From: Chloroflexota bacterium
GTDB lineage: Bacteria; Chloroflexota; Dormibacteria; Aeolococcales; Aeolococcaceae
Direction: 5' to 3'
Length of the DNA: 64,000 nucleotides
NCBI GenBank assembly: GCA_005880985.1
Contig: VBIQ01000005.1
Coordinates: forward strand, 1-64,000
Numbering within the stretch: the first letter of the stretch is position 1; each line of letters begins with the position of its first letter. Under the pieces are notes generated by a model. That model was not told the DNA's origin, made no database searches, and saw only the letters and a list, made by a program, of their open reading frames with translations. Positions 16,159 through 24,555 of this stretch are shown here, piece by piece. The translations under genes and the position numbers were made by a program.

Positions 16159-17016
16159 GTGATCAGCGTAATCCTTGCCATGCGAGACTCCACCCAGGCG
16201 ATCGATGCCCAACTCAAGGCGCTCGCCCGTCAGACCTACAGAGGATGCTGGGAGCTCGTTGTCGTGGACAACGGCTCGACAGAAAAAAGTTGCGCAATCG
16301 CGGCGACCTGGCAGGCGCGGATCCCAAATATGCGCCTGATCAATGGCCCAAGCCATCCGCTTGGACCCGGCGCAGCGAAGAACCTCGGCGCCCGTCATGC
16401 GCGAGGCGATACGCTTGTGTTCTGCGACCACGACGACGTGGTTCGGGATGGTTGGCTAGAGGCGATGGCCGAGACCATGATGAGTGCTGACCTAGCTGGA
16501 GGGGGCGTCGAGTACGGCACGTTGAATCCCCCAGGATCGGCGCCGGTTGATGGAGGCACACTCGTCGGGCTCCCCGTGGCTCTCAGCTTCATGCCGTTCA
16601 CAATCGGCGCCAACATGGCAGTGTCTAGGAGGGCGTTCGACCACGTTGGTGGCTTCCGAGAGGAGCGGCCGTGGGGCGGAGTGGATGTCGATCTGGCGTG
16701 GAGATTGCAGCTGGCTGGCTACCGCATCAACTTCGTGCCTCACGCGATCATCGATAAACGGGCTCGTCACCGAACGATCGACCTCTGGCGCCAGCACGCA
16801 AACTGGGGTCGCTGCTGCGTCGATCTCTACCGCAGGTACCAGCATGCGGGGATGCGCCGGCGGTCAATGATCCGTGTGGCGGCTTCCTACGCACGGCTGA
16901 TCGTATGGCTGCCCCGGTGCCTGACCGCGAACGGCAGACGACGCTGGGTGCGGGACGCGGCCGTACGTTGGGGGTGCCTGGTTGAGTCTGGCCGAAGCCG
17001 AACCCTCTACCTATAG
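16159..17016 (+). CDS. Glycosyltransferase family 2
   Basis: This is a 285-residue GT-A fold enzyme. The N-terminal strand ISVILAMRDS leads to VVVDNGSTEK (nucleotide binding), the metal site FCDHDD, and GGVDVDLAWRLQ in the acceptor/base region. It should transfer a sugar to an extracellular polysaccharide or glycolipid; donor and acceptor are unknown. It is a clear paralogue of the opposing GT2 at 18744-19643, sharing QTYRG.WE and the same C-terminal layout. The start is uncertain: GTG 16159 or ATG 16180. Base use is less GC-extreme than the neighbours (for example an A6 run near 16282), hinting at acquisition. It is followed by 248 non-coding bases and the reverse transcriptase. Confidence 0.8.
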   Translation: MISVILAMRDSTQAIDAQLKALARQTYRGCWELVVVDNGSTEKSCAIAATWQARIPNMRLINGPSHPLGPGAAKNLGARHARGDTLVFCDHDDVVRDGWLEAMAETMMSADLAGGGVEYGTLNPPGSAPVDGGTLVGLPVALSFMPFTIGANMAVSRRAFDHVGGFREERPWGGVDVDLAWRLQLAGYRINFVPHAIIDKRARHRTIDLWRQHANWGRCCVDLYRRYQHAGMRRRSMIRVAASYARLIVWLPRCLTANGRRRWVRDAAVRWGCLVESGRSRTLYL

Positions 17017-17111
17017 GGAGACGCCCGCGTGCGCCTGGGCGATCCTCGTCGTGATGCTGGTCAGGGGTGGACACATCCAGGAGAGGCCTATGATCTACCG
17101 TCGGCACGTGC

Positions 17112-17216
17112 GGGGGGCATGCCCCGGAACCGCTCTTCGCAGTTCTCCAGGCGTATCGCTCGATACGTCCGCGGGATTCCTCCGCGAAGGCGGGACCCGA
17201 GCGTAGGTGGTTCCAC
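17112..17216 (+). ncRNA. Hairpin-rich segment, candidate structured RNA upstream of the reverse transcriptase
   Basis: The 248-base gap between the GT2 and reverse transcriptase genes contains four self-complementary elements within about 105 bases. They are GGGGCATGCCCC (17114-17125), CGTATC-GCTC-GATACG (17152-17167), CGCGG-loop-CCGCG (17170-17186) and GTGG-TT-CCAC (17207-17216). A 7-base G run follows just before the gene. Several reverse-transcriptase systems, such as retrons and DRT2, use a non-coding RNA encoded beside the enzyme. This segment is in the right place but has no match that I recognise. The strand is inferred from the gene. Confidence 0.35.
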
Positions 17217-17264
17217 GTGGGGGGGCCAGCATCTGGGGCGGCTCGCCGGCAGCATGAGGCACCA

Positions 17265-18749
17265 ATGTCTGCTCCTGTGATCGAGGGGCGAGGCGAGCCT
17301 CCCTCGACGCCGGATCGGGTTCTGGAAAGCCTCCACCTCTCGGCCGCAACCGTCAAAGCTGCCCAGCCAATAGCCCCGCTGCTTCCGCCTCTCGAAGACG
17401 AACGCCTCGGTCGGGTCACGGCCGGCCGCGTCGCCCGGCACCTGATCCGAGAGCTCCGCAGCGGCGCGTACCAGCCTCGCCCCGCACTCCTGGTTCCCGT
17501 GCCAAAGCGATCCGGCGGCACGCGCTCGGTGGCCGTACTGACTCTCGACGATCGCGTCGTCTACGAGGCGCTCGTCCGTTCGGTGGCTCCCTTCGTTGAG
17601 CGGGCGCTGTGCGGTCCTGAGACTCTGTACGGACCGCGGGGCGTGACTCGCGCGCTGCGATGGCTGACCTTCGAGCGGGCGGTCTTGCGCTTCCGACCGA
17701 CATGGGTGGTCGTCGCCGACGTGGCCAACTGCTGGCCGACACTTCGACACGAGTTGGTGACCGAGGTATTGCGACGTGCCGGCGCCGGCCCATCAGCAGA
17801 CGCCCTCGGCTCGCTGCTCGGAGTGTTCATGGCGACCGACACCGGGCTACCCCAGGGCCTCGGCGCATCGCGGGTCTTGTCCTCGGCGGCCCTCTCCCGC
17901 GTCGACCGGGCCATGATCTCGCGCGGCTGGCACTACGTGCGTTGCGTTGATGACTTCCGGATCGCTGTGGACGACACAACCGCCGCTGCCCGCACGCTGG
18001 CCACCCTCGACAACGAGCTGGCGGCGATCGGCCTTAGTCTCCATCCCGAGAAGACCAGGTTCGTGGCGGGTGAGGAGTACGAGCGGCAGCTGCGGTCGGG
18101 TGCACCGTGGGAAGTGTGGATGTGGGACCACCTCGCGCCACTTTTGGAGGGTCGTGCCGACGAAAGGTGGCTCAAACGCCTCGGGGCGGGGCTCCTACGA
18201 CGCGTGCGAGCCATGCCTGGTGGCGTCGCGGCTGCGACGCAGAGGTTACGCGAGGCCGCATTGTATGAGAACGCGCCGGACGGCGATCGGGAGCGCAACA
18301 GCGCTTCGGTGGCGAGCGCGCTGGGCATTCTCCTGACCGCTCGGCCTAGGGGTGTGGTCGAGTGCGCCGTGCCTCTCCTCAAGCGGTATCCAGCGGAGAC
18401 GCCCGCGCTCGCCGCGTGTCTGCGTGGCTTGAGCGCGACCGAGCACTGGCGCGACGTCGTCGATGTTGTCGAGGCCGCCCTGGCCGAGGACCGGACGCTC
18501 GAGGCCTCTCAACGAGCATGGCTGTTCTGGGCGCTGCGACCCACGGCTCATACCCTGCCGGCAGGAATCATCACCCATGTCAGCGCTGCGGCGAGCGAGG
18601 ACGAGTGGGTCTCCCGCTTGCAGGCCGTCTGGCTACTGGCTGGCCGCGGCGAGCTCGGTGGCGATCTGCGACGCTGCCTGGAAGCGGCCGTGCCGGCTCC
18701 GCTGCGAGCCTCGCTGCCGACTCACGTCGAGTCGCCCAGAGTGTCATAG
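17265..18749 (+). CDS. Reverse transcriptase with C-terminal helical-repeat tail (unknown-group/Abi-like)
   Basis: This is a 494-residue RNA-directed DNA polymerase. The fingers block KRSGGTRSVAVLTLDDRVVYEALV (about 81-104) is followed by motif A VVVADVANCWPTL with Asp152. Motif B is TGLPQGLGASRVLSSAAL (about 193-210). Motif C is YVRCVDDFRIAV with Asp229-Asp230, and motif D is LSLHPEKTRFV. All three catalytic aspartates are present; Cys replaces the usual Tyr of YxDD. Group II intron maturase (X/HNH) domains are absent. Residues ~290-494 are alpha-helical with a HEAT-like look, as in AbiA/AbiK-type and other 'unknown group' reverse transcriptases, many of which defend against phage. GAGG lies 5 bases before the ATG at 17265. 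It is flanked only by glycosyltransferases. The subgroup is unresolved. Confidence 0.8.
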   Translation: MSAPVIEGRGEPPSTPDRVLESLHLSAATVKAAQPIAPLLPPLEDERLGRVTAGRVARHLIRELRSGAYQPRPALLVPVPKRSGGTRSVAVLTLDDRVVYEALVRSVAPFVERALCGPETLYGPRGVTRALRWLTFERAVLRFRPTWVVVADVANCWPTLRHELVTEVLRRAGAGPSADALGSLLGVFMATDTGLPQGLGASRVLSSAALSRVDRAMISRGWHYVRCVDDFRIAVDDTTAAARTLATLDNELAAIGLSLHPEKTRFVAGEEYERQLRSGAPWEVWMWDHLAPLLEGRADERWLKRLGAGLLRRVRAMPGGVAAATQRLREAALYENAPDGDRERNSASVASALGILLTARPRGVVECAVPLLKRYPAETPALAACLRGLSATEHWRDVVDVVEAALAEDRTLEASQRAWLFWALRPTAHTLPAGIITHVSAAASEDEWVSRLQAVWLLAGRGELGGDLRRCLEAAVPAPLRASLPTHVESPRVS

Positions 18750-19643
18750 GAAGCGAACCCCCCGCCGCATCGAACCCACGGCGCGGCCGAGCCGATTCCC
18801 GGCGACGCTCGCCCATCGGTGGCGCCCATCCGGCCGGGCCGCGAGGCCGAGGCTGCGGGCTAGCCATATGTAGGTCCCAACGACCTCCCACCCCTGAGCG
18901 CGCCGCATACCTTGGCGGCGGTGTCGCTTGTAGAGAACCGGCTCGGCCATGCCACCGGCCAGGGCCGATCGCCACACGCTCATCGGGCTGGGGCGGAGCC
19001 GTTTATGCACGACGGCCCGCGGCTCGAAGTGAACGGCGACCCCCGCGTAGCGAGCGCGCCAGCCGAAGTCGACGTCCTCAAAACTGCGGAGGGATTCGTT
19101 GAAGCCCGTCAATGCGTCGAAGAGCCCGCGACGCAAGCCCAGGTTGCCCCCGTGGGCGTACGGCAGGAAACCGCAGGCGCGGGGGGGCCCATTGGATGCG
19201 ACGTCCCACATCCAGTCGAACTGTTCCGGACGGTTGAGAGCTTCGAAGTCGTTGAAACCCGTCACCAGCGCATGCTCTTTCAGGGCGCCCGCCAGGTACC
19301 GCACCCACTCGTGGTCAACGACGTCGTCACCGTCGCAGATGAGGATCATGTCTCCTCTCGCAGCGTGGATGGCGACGTTGCGCGCGTGGGCCACGCCGCG
19401 CTTCCCTGCCGCTTCAACGCATCGCAGGTCAGGAACCCGGCCTTCCCAGGCCGTGACCCGGGCTCGCGTCGCGTCGGTGCTACCGTTGTCGGCGACCACG
19501 ACCTCCCACCGGCCGCGGTACGTCTGGGCTTCCAGCGCGGCCAACTGCTCATCGATCGTGGTGGTGACGTTTCGGACGGGAATGACCACGCTCACGAGCA
19601 CCGAGCCGCTGGCCGCTGCTGGTCCACGCTCCGGCTCATGCAC
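18744..19643 (-). CDS. Glycosyltransferase family 2
   Basis: This 299-residue GT-A fold enzyme has VSVVIPVRN at the first strand, VVADNGSTDATRA, the metal-binding ICDGDDVV and FEDVDFGWRARY. It is a paralogue of the GT2 at 16159-17016 on the other strand. The GTG at 19643 overlaps the stop of the upstream GT4 gene by eight bases, so translation is coupled. The last six bases overlap the 3' end of the reverse transcriptase gene, which converges on it. It is the last gene of a PIG-L/GT4/GT4/GT2 operon that probably assembles a surface glycan. The donor sugar is unknown. Confidence 0.85.
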   Translation of the reverse strand: MHEPERGPAAASGSVLVSVVIPVRNVTTTIDEQLAALEAQTYRGRWEVVVADNGSTDATRARVTAWEGRVPDLRCVEAAGKRGVAHARNVAIHAARGDMILICDGDDVVDHEWVRYLAGALKEHALVTGFNDFEALNRPEQFDWMWDVASNGPPRACGFLPYAHGGNLGLRRGLFDALTGFNESLRSFEDVDFGWRARYAGVAVHFEPRAVVHKRLRPSPMSVWRSALAGGMAEPVLYKRHRRQGMRRAQGWEVVGTYIWLARSLGLAARPDGRHRWASVAGNRLGRAVGSMRRGVRFL

Positions 19644-20877
19644 GTGTGACTTCCCGGTACACATCTTGCAAACGTTCGAAGTAGGTGTCGGGGTCGTGCT
19701 CCTTGCGGACGCGTGCCGATCCCTGTGCACCCATGGCTCGCCGGAGGTTGGGATCGGCCGCCAGCCGTTCCACCGCCTCTGCCAGTGCCACCGGATCCCG
19801 GGCCGGGACCAGGAGGCCATGGACGCCGGTCTCGATGGCCTCTGGCATCCCGCCCACGTTCGTGCTGACGATGGGCAGGCCCATGGCCATCGCCTCGAGC
19901 GCCGCGATGCAGAGGCCTTCGCTGACGCTGGAGAGAAGGAAGATGTCCGCCCGCGACAGGGTGGCCCACACGCCGCCCTGGTCCAACTGGCCGACGAGGC
20001 TCACCACATCGGCCAAGCCTCGATCGCGAATGTGCCACGCGAGCGCGGCTCCCGCTCCCTCATCCGGACCGACGATGGTGTAGGTGAGCCGGCAACCACG
20101 ATCCCGGAGCCGCCCGACTGCCTCGAGCGCATACTCGTAGCCCTTCACCCAGTGCAGGCGACCGACGCTGACAAGGCGGATCCTGTTGGAGTGATCGGCT
20201 CGTCCCGGCGGTGGGCGGAAAAAGCGTGCATCCACGAATGAGCGGATCACGACCGTCCGCGCTGGGTCAGCTCCGTAGGTGCGTGCGAGACCGGCCATCT
20301 CCTCGGACACGCATATGACACGGTCGACGCGGGACAACGCGCGGGACATACGCTCACGACTCTGCTCGCTCACCCGCGGGTAGATCCGGATCTCGTCGCC
20401 TCGACAGGTGACGACCTTTGGCATCGGAAGCAGCGGGAGAACATCGGCGTATTCGGCGGCATGGTCGGCAAACTCGAAGTGGACCAGATCGGCTGCCTCG
20501 CAGACGATTCGCAGACAACGATCCAGCTCTTGGCAGAAGTGGCGCCCGTGGCCGTAGTCTCGCCGGAGCGCGACGGCCAACCGGCGAACCGAGCGGGCAT
20601 CAGTCGCCAGAGCCTCCATCAACAGCGAAACAAGGGAGGCCAACTTGGTAGCACCACTACCGGAAGGAAGGTGGCGCAGACGCAAGGTGTTGCTGGGCCG
20701 GTCGCCGCGAATTCGATCGAGGTGCGTGTCCCCAGGACGGCTGATGACACAGACACGGTGACCACGATCAATCAAACCGGTCACCTCTACCGTCAGGAAC
20801 GGCTCGACGGCCAAGGGGAACCGGTGGGTTACGATGACGATTCGCAACGGCTCAACGGGGCGTGGGGTGTGTTGCAC
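19636..20877 (-). CDS. Glycosyltransferase family 4 (GT-B)
   Basis: This is a 413-residue retaining GT-B enzyme. The N-terminal domain opens with IVIVTHRFPLAVEPFLTVEV. The C-terminal GT1/GT4 domain contains VSVGRLHWVKGYEYAL, then the donor-binding block SEGLCIAALEAMAMGLPIVSTNVGG(M)PEAI (E-x7-E type). It transfers a nucleotide-activated sugar, probably in the cytoplasm at the membrane. It lies 12 bases after the other GT4 gene and overlaps the following GT2 start by 8 bases. The acceptor is unknown. Confidence 0.88.
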   Translation of the reverse strand: MQHTPRPVEPLRIVIVTHRFPLAVEPFLTVEVTGLIDRGHRVCVISRPGDTHLDRIRGDRPSNTLRLRHLPSGSGATKLASLVSLLMEALATDARSVRRLAVALRRDYGHGRHFCQELDRCLRIVCEAADLVHFEFADHAAEYADVLPLLPMPKVVTCRGDEIRIYPRVSEQSRERMSRALSRVDRVICVSEEMAGLARTYGADPARTVVIRSFVDARFFRPPPGRADHSNRIRLVSVGRLHWVKGYEYALEAVGRLRDRGCRLTYTIVGPDEGAGAALAWHIRDRGLADVVSLVGQLDQGGVWATLSRADIFLLSSVSEGLCIAALEAMAMGLPIVSTNVGGMPEAIETGVHGLLVPARDPVALAEAVERLAADPNLRRAMGAQGSARVRKEHDPDTYFERLQDVYREVTRA

Positions 20878-20889
20878 GAGAATAAGGCG

Positions 20890-22173
20890 TCAAGCGCCTG
20901 AGCGTTGCCGTGTCTCGTGGCCCACACGGTTCCACCGGAGCAGCCGGCGACGAGACGCGCTGACTCCGCGAATGCGATTTGTACACACGGCCGACCGAAG
21001 CGCCGCCTCGATCGCATCGACTGTGTGCCCGGAGGTGAAGCTTCGCCGGACGTGTTCCCGGCATACCGCGCCCAGACCAGGCTCCTGGGTCCGCCACGCG
21101 CAGACCTGCTCCAGGAGGCTCGCCAGGGCGACCGCATCGCCGGATTCGAAGAGGAAGCGGGCCAGCTGTCCCGTGAGCGCCTCGGGGATGCCCCCGACGC
21201 GCGACCCGACCACAGGCACGCCACATGACATCGCCTCGATGATCACCCGGGGGAATCCCTCGTCGCCAATGGTCGGGACCACAACGACGTCCGCCGCCTG
21301 GTACAGAGGCACGACATCGACCAGCAGCCCGGCGAGGACCGTGCCGGCCGGGCTGCGCCGCACCACGGACTCGGCGTAGGCGCGACCCGCCTCCACGCTC
21401 GGACGCGGATCGACCGCGCCGGCGACGACCAACCGCCAGTCCGGCCGTGCCACCCGGACCATGGCGTCGGCCAGGACGTGCGCACCCTTGCTCGGATGGA
21501 GCCGGCCGGCGAAGACGACAAGCGTCTGCTCGGGTCCGACCCCCAGCTCTACTCGCGTACGCTGGATCTCGTCCGGGTCGCCTGGGGCGTACCGAGCAGG
21601 GTTGACGCCATTGTGCACGACATCGACCCAGTCGGCTTTCAGGCCTGCGGACACCCAGGACCGCTTTACGTGACGGGAGACAGCAATGTAGCGCGAGATG
21701 CCGGGCGTCGTGAGGATGTTTGACCAGCCGAACTGTGGCGGGGGGGCAAAATGCAGATGGCACACGACGGCAGCCCGCTGTGCGAATCCGACGGCAGTCC
21801 CAAAAACGTCATGGCTCGGGTAGTGCAGATAGACGATGTCGTGCCGCTTTCGCAGACTCCGACGCACACCGCGCAGCACCCCCAGACTGCTCGAGACTGG
21901 GGTTTGGCGATCGAGACGCAGGTTCGGCGTCCACTCGATCGTCCGGCAGAACCCGGCGTACGTCGCGAGGAAGTCGCCGCGCTGTGCGTACACGAAGTCG
22001 ATCACGTGGCCCCGCTCCGCGAGCTCGCGACTGACTTCGAGCACCGTGCGCGCGACACCTCCCCCATGCGATCCCGGGCGCTCGTCGGCGAGGAGCAGCT
22101 CGATTCGTGACGTCCGCTCCGCGCCGCGTTCGCTCAACGATCCGACCGCGCGCTGGTAGTGGGTGCGCGCCAT
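20890..22173 (-). CDS. Glycosyltransferase family 4 (GT-B)
   Basis: This GT-B enzyme of about 427 residues has an N-terminal GSHGGGVARTVLEVSRELAERGH, typical of the glycine-rich donor/acceptor loop. Its C-terminal domain has VVFAGRLHPSKGAHVLADAM and GDEGFPRVIIEAMSCGVPVVGS. The start is uncertain. ATG 22173 overlaps the PIG-L gene by 40 bases, while a TTG that touches the PIG-L stop would give a shorter protein. It is second in the glycan operon, between the PIG-L deacetylase and the other GT4. Pairing of PIG-L deacetylases with GT4 enzymes occurs in mycothiol, bacillithiol and polysaccharide pathways, but neither enzyme matches the thiol-pathway proteins closely enough for me to assign that role. 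Confidence 0.85.
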   Translation of the reverse strand: MARTHYQRAVGSLSERGAERTSRIELLLADERPGSHGGGVARTVLEVSRELAERGHVIDFVYAQRGDFLATYAGFCRTIEWTPNLRLDRQTPVSSSLGVLRGVRRSLRKRHDIVYLHYPSHDVFGTAVGFAQRAAVVCHLHFAPPPQFGWSNILTTPGISRYIAVSRHVKRSWVSAGLKADWVDVVHNGVNPARYAPGDPDEIQRTRVELGVGPEQTLVVFAGRLHPSKGAHVLADAMVRVARPDWRLVVAGAVDPRPSVEAGRAYAESVVRRSPAGTVLAGLLVDVVPLYQAADVVVVPTIGDEGFPRVIIEAMSCGVPVVGSRVGGIPEALTGQLARFLFESGDAVALASLLEQVCAWRTQEPGLGAVCREHVRRSFTSGHTVDAIEAALRSAVCTNRIRGVSASRRRLLRWNRVGHETRQRSGA

Positions 22174-22922
22174 CGCAGGTCTGCGATGCGTTGTAGCTGC
22201 CCGACCGGCGGGGGGCACGGATCAACAAGGGGAACGCCCCCGCGGACGATCTCGACGTACCGGCATGTCGGCGGCGGCTCATACGTCGGCCTCCACGTCC
22301 ACGCGGCGTGGCGTTGATAGAGCTCCTTGACTGTCCGGTAGAGGTCCAGGTCGACCGGCAACTCGACCTCGGCCAGACCGGGGGGAAGCGGGTCGTAGAA
22401 ATCGCTCCGGGTGCGGCACCCTCGAGCTAGTAGGTCGGTTACGGGTAGTCCGTCCCACGCCCACACGGAGCGATGATGGCGCTTCGCGAGCTCGATCACG
22501 GCGTGACACACCTGGATGTGCTCTTCGTGCCCGTACTCACCCCAAGGATTGTGGGTGCACACAACGGCGTGACGGCGGACGTAGTCGTCCAGTTGATCGA
22601 GGAGCCGAAGGTAGTTCTCCATGTACCGTTCCCGATACACCGTCGGGCACGAGCGGCGGAGACTCACGCCGTAGGGCGTGAGTCGGCGCCGGCGCCAGTC
22701 GGACCGCCGGTACACGTCCGCCTGCGAGAGCGGCAAGAAGACGAAGCCGGCCACGGGGTACGCGGCAAGGACCAGCTCTCGCGCACCGGTGAGATCGGGC
22801 GGGTACGGCGCCCCCGGCAGGGCGGCCACGAAGGTTCTCGCCAGCGGAATGATCGGCGCGAGCCACAAGATCTCGTCGTCGGGATGCGCCACGACCACGA
22901 GGATGCTCTCTGTGTCCGTCAC
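22134..22922 (-). CDS. PIG-L family zinc deacetylase
   Basis: This 262-residue enzyme belongs to the PIG-L/LmbE family of zinc-dependent N-acetyl-sugar deacetylases. The zinc and catalytic motif AHPDDE is at residues 12-17. The later HNPWGEYGHEEHIQVCHAV supplies the third zinc ligand. The GTG at 22922 has AGGAG 6 bases upstream, a strong start. It heads the PIG-L/GT4/GT4/GT2 operon, so it probably removes acetyl groups from an amino sugar used in that glycan. The exact substrate is unknown. Confidence 0.88.
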   Translation of the reverse strand: MTDTESILVVVAHPDDEILWLAPIIPLARTFVAALPGAPYPPDLTGARELVLAAYPVAGFVFLPLSQADVYRRSDWRRRRLTPYGVSLRRSCPTVYRERYMENYLRLLDQLDDYVRRHAVVCTHNPWGEYGHEEHIQVCHAVIELAKRHHRSVWAWDGLPVTDLLARGCRTRSDFYDPLPPGLAEVELPVDLDLYRTVKELYQRHAAWTWRPTYEPPPTCRYVEIVRGGVPLVDPCPPPVGQLQRIADLRWRAPTTSARSDR

Positions 22923-22982
22923 GCTCGCTCCTACTTTGCCCCGCAAGTCGTCACGCGCACGGGCGCGGTCTTCACGGCGCGA

Positions 22983-22994
22983 GTGCCGCGGCAC
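22983..22994. promoter_or_regulatory. 12-base perfect palindrome GTGCCGCGGCAC
   Basis: This perfect dyad lies about 60 bases upstream of the PIG-L operon start. The 171-base gap holds no gene. It could be an operator or a chance GC palindrome. Confidence 0.25.
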
Positions 22995-23093
22995 GCTAGC
23001 AGAGCGACCCGGGCGGTGCAAGGCGATGGGGGCAGCCACGGAGGCCGTAGCCTTCGCGGGCGTTGCCCACGCTTGTCTACTCTCCCAAGGGCA

Positions 23094-24527
23094 TCACTCG
23101 CGAACATCGCGAAGGGCGATCGGGCGCAGATAGTCGCCGACCAGCTCGCGCGTCCACCACGCCCCGCTTTCCCGGCGCTGCGGCCAGGTCGTGAACTGGT
23201 AGCGGTAGAGACGAGCGCGGACAAGGCTGGGCGGCCGTCCCGAGAACGGGTTGTGGCCAAGCAGCGCGAGCGTGGCCGAGTCGTCCTCGAGCAACCTCAC
23301 CATCAGCGGCACGAACCAGCTCCGCGCGTAGATCGGTGAGAGCGCGGCAAACCACATCAGCCAGTCGAGGCGAAGGTGGTACGGCGCGACCTGAGGCGGT
23401 CTGCGGCACGGGTCGCCCGGTTTCCCCTTGAAGCCGTACTCCTTCCACACCGTCGTCGGGGTGACCTCCTCCTCGCCGGTGCCTTCGATGACGATCTCGT
23501 TGCGCACCCGGGTGACGCTGCCGAAGGCGCCGTAGGTGTTGACGAGGTGGATGCGGTTGAAGCTCAGGTTCATCGCCTGGCGGGACGAGACCATGTTGCG
23601 GACCGGCCACCAGCTGAGGACGACGACCACCACCGTCAGCAGCACCACCACCGCCTCGTACCACGCCGGCGGACCGGTCATCGCCGGAGCAGACGCCGGG
23701 ATGATGTGGTGGAGCCAGGAACCGTCGAAGGCGGAGATCGCCAGGGTGATTGTCAGCACGTTGAGCCAGGAGAAGTTGCCGCTGAGCACCAGCCACAGCT
23801 GGGTGATGACCATGAACGTCGCGGCGATCTCGGCGCCGGGCTGCGGAGCGAAGAGGCCGAAGGGCGCGACCAACTGGGCGACGTGGTTGCCTGCCGTCTC
23901 GATCCGGTGCAGCCGCTTGGGAAGGCGATGGAAGTACCAGCTCAGCGGGTTCGGCATCGGCTGCGTCTCGTGGTGATAGTCGAGACAGGTGAGGTTGCGC
24001 CAGCAGCGGTCACCGCGCATCTTGATGAGACCGGCGCCGAACTCGAGCCGGAAGAGAAGCCAACGCAGCAGCCAGATCACCAGAACCGGTGGCGGCGTGT
24101 CCGACGAGCCAAGGAAGATCGCCAGAAAGCCGCTCTCGAGCAGCAGTGACTCCCACCCGAACGCGTAGAACGTCTGCCCGACGTTGACGATCGAGAGGTA
24201 GAGGACCCAGAGCGCGAACCACACCAGCATCGACACCGGCAGCGAGGCGCGCTCGGGCAGGGAGAGGACGGCGGCGGCTGACAGGGCGACCCCCGTCCAC
24301 GCCACCACGGCGAAGAGGCGATTCGAGTAGCCGAGGTGAAAGAGGCTCGGCGCCCGCCGGAACGACGCGGCGCGCAGGAACTCGGGCACCGGCAGCAGAC
24401 CGCGCTCACCGAGCAGCGGGCGAAACTGGTTGACCGCGACCAGAAAGGCGACGAGATACACCAGGGCGAGAGCCCGCTGGAAGACGAACCTGGTCAACCA
24501 GTAGTCGGGAGCCGAGAACCAGTCCAT
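23094..24527 (-). CDS. Lipase maturation factor family membrane protein
   Basis: This 477-residue polytopic membrane protein belongs to the LMF family (PF06762), related to human LMF1/LMF2. The family core is visible in 'RWLLFRLEFGAGLIKMRGD', 'CLDYHHETQPMPNPLSWYFH', 'LPKRLHRIETAGNH' and the C-terminal 'VWKEYGFKGKPGDP' and 'PYHLRLDWLMWFAAL'. Around eight membrane segments precede a soluble C-terminal part. Eukaryotic members assist folding of secreted lipases; the bacterial function is not established. The ATG at 24527 is 28 bases after the FAD oxidoreductase gene, so the two form an operon. Confidence 0.85.
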   Translation of the reverse strand: MDWFSAPDYWLTRFVFQRALALVYLVAFLVAVNQFRPLLGERGLLPVPEFLRAASFRRAPSLFHLGYSNRLFAVVAWTGVALSAAAVLSLPERASLPVSMLVWFALWVLYLSIVNVGQTFYAFGWESLLLESGFLAIFLGSSDTPPPVLVIWLLRWLLFRLEFGAGLIKMRGDRCWRNLTCLDYHHETQPMPNPLSWYFHRLPKRLHRIETAGNHVAQLVAPFGLFAPQPGAEIAATFMVITQLWLVLSGNFSWLNVLTITLAISAFDGSWLHHIIPASAPAMTGPPAWYEAVVVLLTVVVVVLSWWPVRNMVSSRQAMNLSFNRIHLVNTYGAFGSVTRVRNEIVIEGTGEEEVTPTTVWKEYGFKGKPGDPCRRPPQVAPYHLRLDWLMWFAALSPIYARSWFVPLMVRLLEDDSATLALLGHNPFSGRPPSLVRARLYRYQFTTWPQRRESGAWWTRELVGDYLRPIALRDVRE

Positions 24528-24555
24528 GCGTCGAGCGCCCGCGCCGCCGCCGATC

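Noticed and set aside
17265-18749. Group II intron or retron reading of the reverse transcriptase
   Set aside because: No maturase or HNH domain, no intron domain V motif seen, and the VTG/NAXXH retron motifs are not recognisable; a structured RNA remains possible but unproven.
22134-22922. Mycothiol/bacillithiol deacetylase (mshB/bshB)
   Set aside because: The PIG-L core is there, but the operon has two GT4 and one GT2 enzymes and no cysteine ligase; a surface glycan role fits better.
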